This document shows, piece by piece, positions 61,073 through 64,000 of a stretch of DNA of 64,000 nt. The DNA comes from Demequina lignilytica (GTDB taxonomy: Bacteria; Actinomycetota; Actinomycetes; Actinomycetales; Demequinaceae). The stretch's first letter is position 1. Each line of letters starts with the position of its first letter. Position numbers and translations under genes: made by a program. The stretch lies in the NCBI RefSeq assembly GCF_030418305.1, contig NZ_JAUHPX010000001.1, forward strand, positions 62,001-126,000, read 5' to 3'. Below the pieces are notes generated by a model that saw nothing but the letters and a program-made list of their open reading frames with translations, did no database searches and was not told the DNA's origin.

Positions 61073-62141
61073 GCGCCGTGACGCGTGCGGCGCGATTCGA
61101 GGAGATGGTGCTGGCCTGAGGACCGTACCCGGCGAGGAACAGCCCGGGCTCGTCCGGGACCCGCCCGTCCTCGACCACGATCCCGCCGACCTCGTTGACC
61201 ACACCGAGCGGCTGGAGGTGGGTGAGGTCGGGACGGAACCCGGTCGCCCAGATGATCGCGTCCAGATCCACGTGCTCGCCGTCGGCGGTGACGGCGCCGG
61301 TCGCGTCGAGAGAGGCGAACATCGGCTCACGCCGCAGCCGGTCCTTGCCCTCCAGGCGCCGCACCAGGGGCGAGCGGGGCAGCCCCGTCACCGCCACGAT
61401 CGACGGCAGCGGCCTGCCTGCGCGCGCCGCCTCGTCCTGGATGCCGACCGCGATGCGTCCGCGCTCCGCGGTGAGCTCCTCCTCCTCGTCGTGGAACAGC
61501 GGCACCCGCCGCGTGTACCAGTGGAGGTCCTGGGCGACGTCGCCCACCTCGTCGAGGAACGTGAGGGCGGAGGTCCCGCCGCCGACCACGGCGACCCGGA
61601 GTCCGACGAAGGGCGCCGGGTCCGTGTAGTCCGCGGTGGTGATCTGGAGGCCCGAGAACTCCTCCCGGCCGTCGACCAGGGGCAGCCGGGGACGGTTCCA
61701 CGTGCCGGTCGCGGACACCACCACACGCGCCCGCACGGCGGTGACCGGGGAGCCGGGCGCGCACTCCACCACATAGCCGTCCCCGTCCCGACGCACCGCC
61801 GTGACGCGGGCGGGCCGGACCACGCGGAGATCGTGGTGATCCTCGTACGCGCCGTAGTACTCGGCGACGAGCTCCCGCGCCGGCCGGTGCGGATCCGCCT
61901 CGGTGAAGGTCAGCCCCGTGTCGGTCATCCCGGGAAGGTCGTGGAGCCGATGCGTGCCCCCCAGGGTGAGCCCGGGCCACCGATGCCGCCATGCACCGCC
62001 CGCGCCGGGGTTCGCGTCGAGGACGAGCAGGTCGTCACCGGGCGTCAGGCCCCGACGGCGCAGATGGTAGGCGACGGCGAGCCCGGCCTGCCCCGCGCCG
62101 ATCACGACCACGGCGGCGTGGGTCGGGATGTGCTCGGGCAT
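61035..62141 (-). CDS. Flavin-containing monooxygenase-like NAD(P)/FAD oxidoreductase
   Basis: The 368-residue protein has an FAD motif (VVIGAGQAGLAVAYHL), an NAD(P) motif (VAVVGGGTSALTFL, about residue 180) and IIWATGFRPDLTHL, the ATG-type motif of FMO/CzcO-like proteins. Its substrate is unknown. It is distantly similar to the 2536-3915 flavoprotein. A TAGGCT -10 box lies 7 nt before the ATG. Its 3' end overlaps putA by 38 bp on the opposite strand. The upstream MarR gene may be co-oriented with its control. Confidence 0.87.
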   Translation of the reverse strand: MPEHIPTHAAVVVIGAGQAGLAVAYHLRRRGLTPGDDLLVLDANPGAGGAWRHRWPGLTLGGTHRLHDLPGMTDTGLTFTEADPHRPARELVAEYYGAYEDHHDLRVVRPARVTAVRRDGDGYVVECAPGSPVTAVRARVVVSATGTWNRPRLPLVDGREEFSGLQITTADYTDPAPFVGLRVAVVGGGTSALTFLDEVGDVAQDLHWYTRRVPLFHDEEEELTAERGRIAVGIQDEAARAGRPLPSIVAVTGLPRSPLVRRLEGKDRLRREPMFASLDATGAVTADGEHVDLDAIIWATGFRPDLTHLQPLGVVNEVGGIVVEDGRVPDEPGLFLAGYGPQASTISSNRAARVTALTIARLLAGPQA

Positions 62142-62186
62142 GGGGACAAGCCTAGGCGGGCGACGGGGCCGCGAGGGACGCGGGTG

Positions 62187-62705
62187 TCACCGTGCGGTCG
62201 GCTGGGCGACCCCGAGCGAGACCGCGAGACGGTCGATCTCGACGCGGCAGGTGCTGAGGGGGTTGCCGTCGAGCACGCGCATCGCCGTGCGGGCGAGCGC
62301 GTCCGTCTCCTCGGGCTCGAGGATGTCCGTGAGCGCCGCCCGGACGGCGTCCGCGTGCACGCGCTGAGCGGCGGCCGCCTTGAGCCGGCCCTGCGAGCGG
62401 ATCTCGACCCACGTGCCGCGCAGGTCCTCGTGGCACGTCACGCGGGACACGAGGTCGCGCGCCTCCATGCGTGAGACGTGGTGCGAGGTGCGGGACTTCT
62501 CCCAGCCGAGCATCTCGCCGAGCTCGCCGGCGCGCATGCGTCCGTCCTCCGACCGCGCGAGGGCGGAGAGGATCTCGAAGTCGGGGACCGAGATGCCGAC
62601 CGAGGCCTGGAGCCGCTGCTCCAGGATCCCCTGCAGGCGGCGACCCATCAGGGTGAGCGCGCGCCAGAGCGCGGTCTCGCGCTCGTCGGCGGCAGGAGTG
62701 GTCAC
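62187..62705 (-). CDS. MarR family regulator
   Basis: The 172-residue protein has the MarR winged helix (about residues 40-115: GISVPDFEILSALARSEDG, LGEMLGWEKSRTSHHVSRMEARDLV). It starts with GTG at 62705; a TACGAT box lies 6 nt upstream. It is 45 bp upstream of the FMO-like gene, which has its own -10 box in that gap, so the MarR protein could control it together with itself. The ligand is unknown. Confidence 0.9.
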   Translation of the reverse strand: MTTPAADERETALWRALTLMGRRLQGILEQRLQASVGISVPDFEILSALARSEDGRMRAGELGEMLGWEKSRTSHHVSRMEARDLVSRVTCHEDLRGTWVEIRSQGRLKAAAAQRVHADAVRAALTDILEPEETDALARTAMRVLDGNPLSTCRVEIDRLAVSLGVAQPTAR

Positions 62706-62820
62706 GCCTCCATCGTACGGGGGCGCGGCAGGCGTGTCACCGCGCCGCGCGCTGCGGTGGTCGCCGCCGCGGCTCCGGCATAGGCTGGAGACGTCCCTCA
62801 GGCAGCGATGGAGGTGCACG

Positions 62821-62970
62821 ATGGGCGAGCAGAGCGTGACGGACACGCGGCACTACCGTTTCGAGCAGATCAGGGCGCGGGAGCTCGCGCGCGGGGCGTC
62901 CGAGGACGAGGCCGCGAGGATCGCGGCGGAGACCGTGGACAAGGTCGCCGAGGAGGCATCCGACTCCTGA
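62821..62970 (+). CDS. Small 49-residue helical protein
   Basis: The protein (HYRFEQIRARELARGASEDE...) resembles short bacterial proteins with the pattern RELARGxSExxAxxIAAxTVxK, sometimes annotated without proof as plasmid stabilisation proteins. GGAGG lies 6 nt before the ATG and the gene ends 22 bp before the next, which has its own promoter. I assign no function. Confidence 0.7.
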   Translation: MGEQSVTDTRHYRFEQIRARELARGASEDEAARIAAETVDKVAEEASDS

Positions 62971-62992
62971 GCACGCTCGTAGACTGTCGCGC

Positions 62993-63613
62993 GTGAGCGA
63001 CGAGTCGAGCGTGGAGGACGGTGCCGCGACCCGTGCCACGGGTGAGCCGCGGGACCAGGTGTGGACCGTGCCCAACCTGATCAGCACGGTCCGGATCGTG
63101 CTGATCGTCGTGTTCGTCGTGCTCCTCGCGGGGCGCCACGACGGTTGGGCGATCGCCGCGCTGATCGGTGCGGGCGTGTCCGACTTCCTCGACGGCTATC
63201 TCGCGCGCCGGTGGGATCAGGTGACGCGGCTCGGCCGCATCCTCGATCCCGCCGCCGACCGGCTGCTCACGTTGGCGGTGGTGATCGGCCTCGCCGCGCG
63301 CGGCGTCATCCCGTGGTGGCTGACAGCAGTGCTGCTCACGCGCGACGCCGTGGTCGGCGTGGCGCTGCTGGTCGCTCGTGCGCGCGGCGCGGAGTCCTCG
63401 CAGGTCACCCTCGTGGGCAAGGCGGCGACCTTCGGGCTCTACGTGTTCCTGCCCTGGGCCTACATCGCCTTCCTGGCCGAGTGGCCGATCGCCTGGACCG
63501 TGTTCTTCGTCGGCACGCTCGCCGCCACGGTGCTGTACTGGGTGTCGGGGGTCGGGTACGTGGTCGATCTCGTGAATCGGTCGCGCGCCACCGTTCCTCC
63601 GGCGGGGGCGTGA
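62993..63613 (+). CDS. pgsA: CDP-alcohol phosphatidyltransferase (PgsA-like)
   Basis: The 206-residue membrane enzyme has the family signature D-G-x2-A-R-x8-G-x3-D-x3-D, with Asp64, Asp67, Asp85 and Asp89 visible in SDFLDGYLAR and GRILDPAADR. It makes an acidic phospholipid from CDP-diacylglycerol; the alcohol is probably glycerol 3-phosphate or similar. The GTG follows a TAGACT box by 7 nt. In mycobacteria pgsA2 is also near the FHA gene garA, supporting the assignment. Confidence 0.88.
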   Translation: MSDESSVEDGAATRATGEPRDQVWTVPNLISTVRIVLIVVFVVLLAGRHDGWAIAALIGAGVSDFLDGYLARRWDQVTRLGRILDPAADRLLTLAVVIGLAARGVIPWWLTAVLLTRDAVVGVALLVARARGAESSQVTLVGKAATFGLYVFLPWAYIAFLAEWPIAWTVFFVGTLAATVLYWVSGVGYVVDLVNRSRATVPPAGA

Positions 63614-63653
63614 GCCCTAGGATGGGGATCGTCCGATGGCAGGAGGAGGCGTC

Positions 63654-64000
63654 ATGACGTACGACGAGAGCCCCGTCGAGAGGACCATGTCCCTCGACTC
63701 GGCCGCCCCGGTCGACGAGGGCGTGCCGCACCGCCTGAGCGCCCAGGACCAGGCCGCGGTCGACGCGCTCGGTCCGGACCACGCGCTGCTGATCGTGCAC
63801 CACGGCCCGAACATGGGCGCACGGTTCCTGCTCGACGTCGACATCACCACGGCGGGCCGCTCGGTGAAGTCGGACATCTTCCTCGACGACGTCACCGTCA
63901 GCCGCGAGCACGCCCAGTTCATCCGCGACGGCGTGGAGTTCTACGTGCGCGATCACGGCTCGCTCAACGGCACCTACGTCAACCGCGAGAGCGTCTCCGA
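63654..64000 (+). CDS. FHA domain protein, GarA-like, C-terminus outside window
   Basis: The first 115 residues are present and the frame is open to the window end. After a flexible acidic N-terminus with a Thr (VERTMSL) comes an FHA domain: GRSVKSDIFLDD, TVSREHAQF and GSLNGTYVN, which binds phosphothreonine. GarA/OdhI homologues are phosphorylated by PknB-type kinases and inhibit 2-oxoglutarate dehydrogenase and glutamate dehydrogenase. The conserved ETTS phospho-motif is not seen; RTM may replace it. AGGAGGAGG lies before the ATG. Confidence 0.85.
   Translation, partial: MTYDESPVERTMSLDSAAPVDEGVPHRLSAQDQAAVDALGPDHALLIVHHGPNMGARFLLDVDITTAGRSVKSDIFLDDVTVSREHAQFIRDGVEFYVRDHGSLNGTYVNRESVS

Overview
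The window is 64 kb of high-GC (roughly 72%), gene-dense actinobacterial chromosome. Gene content points to Micrococcales, with Cellulomonadaceae/Demequinaceae-like relatives the best guess at modest confidence. Supporting traits are a RamB-type regulator beside the glyoxylate-shunt genes, a PgsA-type synthase next to a GarA-type FHA protein, an FabG4-type long reductase in a fatty-acid cluster, and many genes with a TANNNT -10 box only 6-8 nt before the start codon (leaderless mRNAs). I see 57 protein genes, two of them cut by the window edges. I see no rRNA, tRNA, CRISPR array, insertion sequence or prophage.

Layout. 1-7.7 kb: three flavoenzymes on the minus strand, a DUF2200 protein, an atypical SDR, an ABM-type monooxygenase, an aminotransferase, a small membrane protein and a TetR regulator. 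7.7-16 kb: pyruvate:quinone oxidase (PoxB), a MetE-like protein, a PLP decarboxylase with an MFS exporter, and a glycosyltransferase-GtrA fusion paired with a phosphodiester glycosidase. 16-21 kb: S1C protease, MoxR ATPase, DUF58 and two von Willebrand (VWA) membrane proteins, apparently one operon. 21-34 kb: DEAD-box helicase, Pr6Pr membrane protein, RamB-like regulator divergent from aceA-aceB, a strong shared terminator, pyruvate phosphate dikinase, a dihydroorotate-dehydrogenase-like flavoprotein and an M15 peptidase with a long helical stalk. 34-38 kb: anaerobic ribonucleotide reductase nrdD-nrdG behind two NrdR boxes spaced 31 bp, then glutaminase and glutathione-peroxidase-like genes. 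38-46 kb: a fatty-acid degradation locus (fadA-fabG-maoC-fadD, divergent TetR, acyl-CoA oxidase-like gene) resembling the mycobacterial fadA2-fabG4-htdX-fadE5 region. 46-54.5 kb: Nudix-NYN fusion, MFS, DUF2254, esterase, aldo-keto reductase, class I amidotransferase, HAD phosphatase, a four-helix membrane protein behind a CsoR-type copper operator, and OsmC. 54.5-64 kb: amidohydrolase, EI24 protein, LysR regulator divergent from putA, a second FMO-like flavoprotein, MarR, a 49-residue protein, a CDP-alcohol phosphatidyltransferase and a GarA-like FHA protein.

How the genes fit together. The carbon genes converge on the PEP-pyruvate-acetate-glyoxylate node: PoxB makes acetate, beta-oxidation makes acetyl-CoA, AceA/AceB carry it through the glyoxylate shunt, PpdK interconverts PEP and pyruvate, and PutA and glutaminase feed glutamate. 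NrdDG and PpdK suggest a facultatively anaerobic life. The strongest regulatory signals read directly from DNA are the CsoR-type operator on the -10 box of the CPVC-motif membrane protein (53376-53391), the NrdR box pair (33995-34041), the TetR-type palindromes between fadA and the TetR gene, the aceA/ramB palindrome, and the general leaderless promoter architecture.
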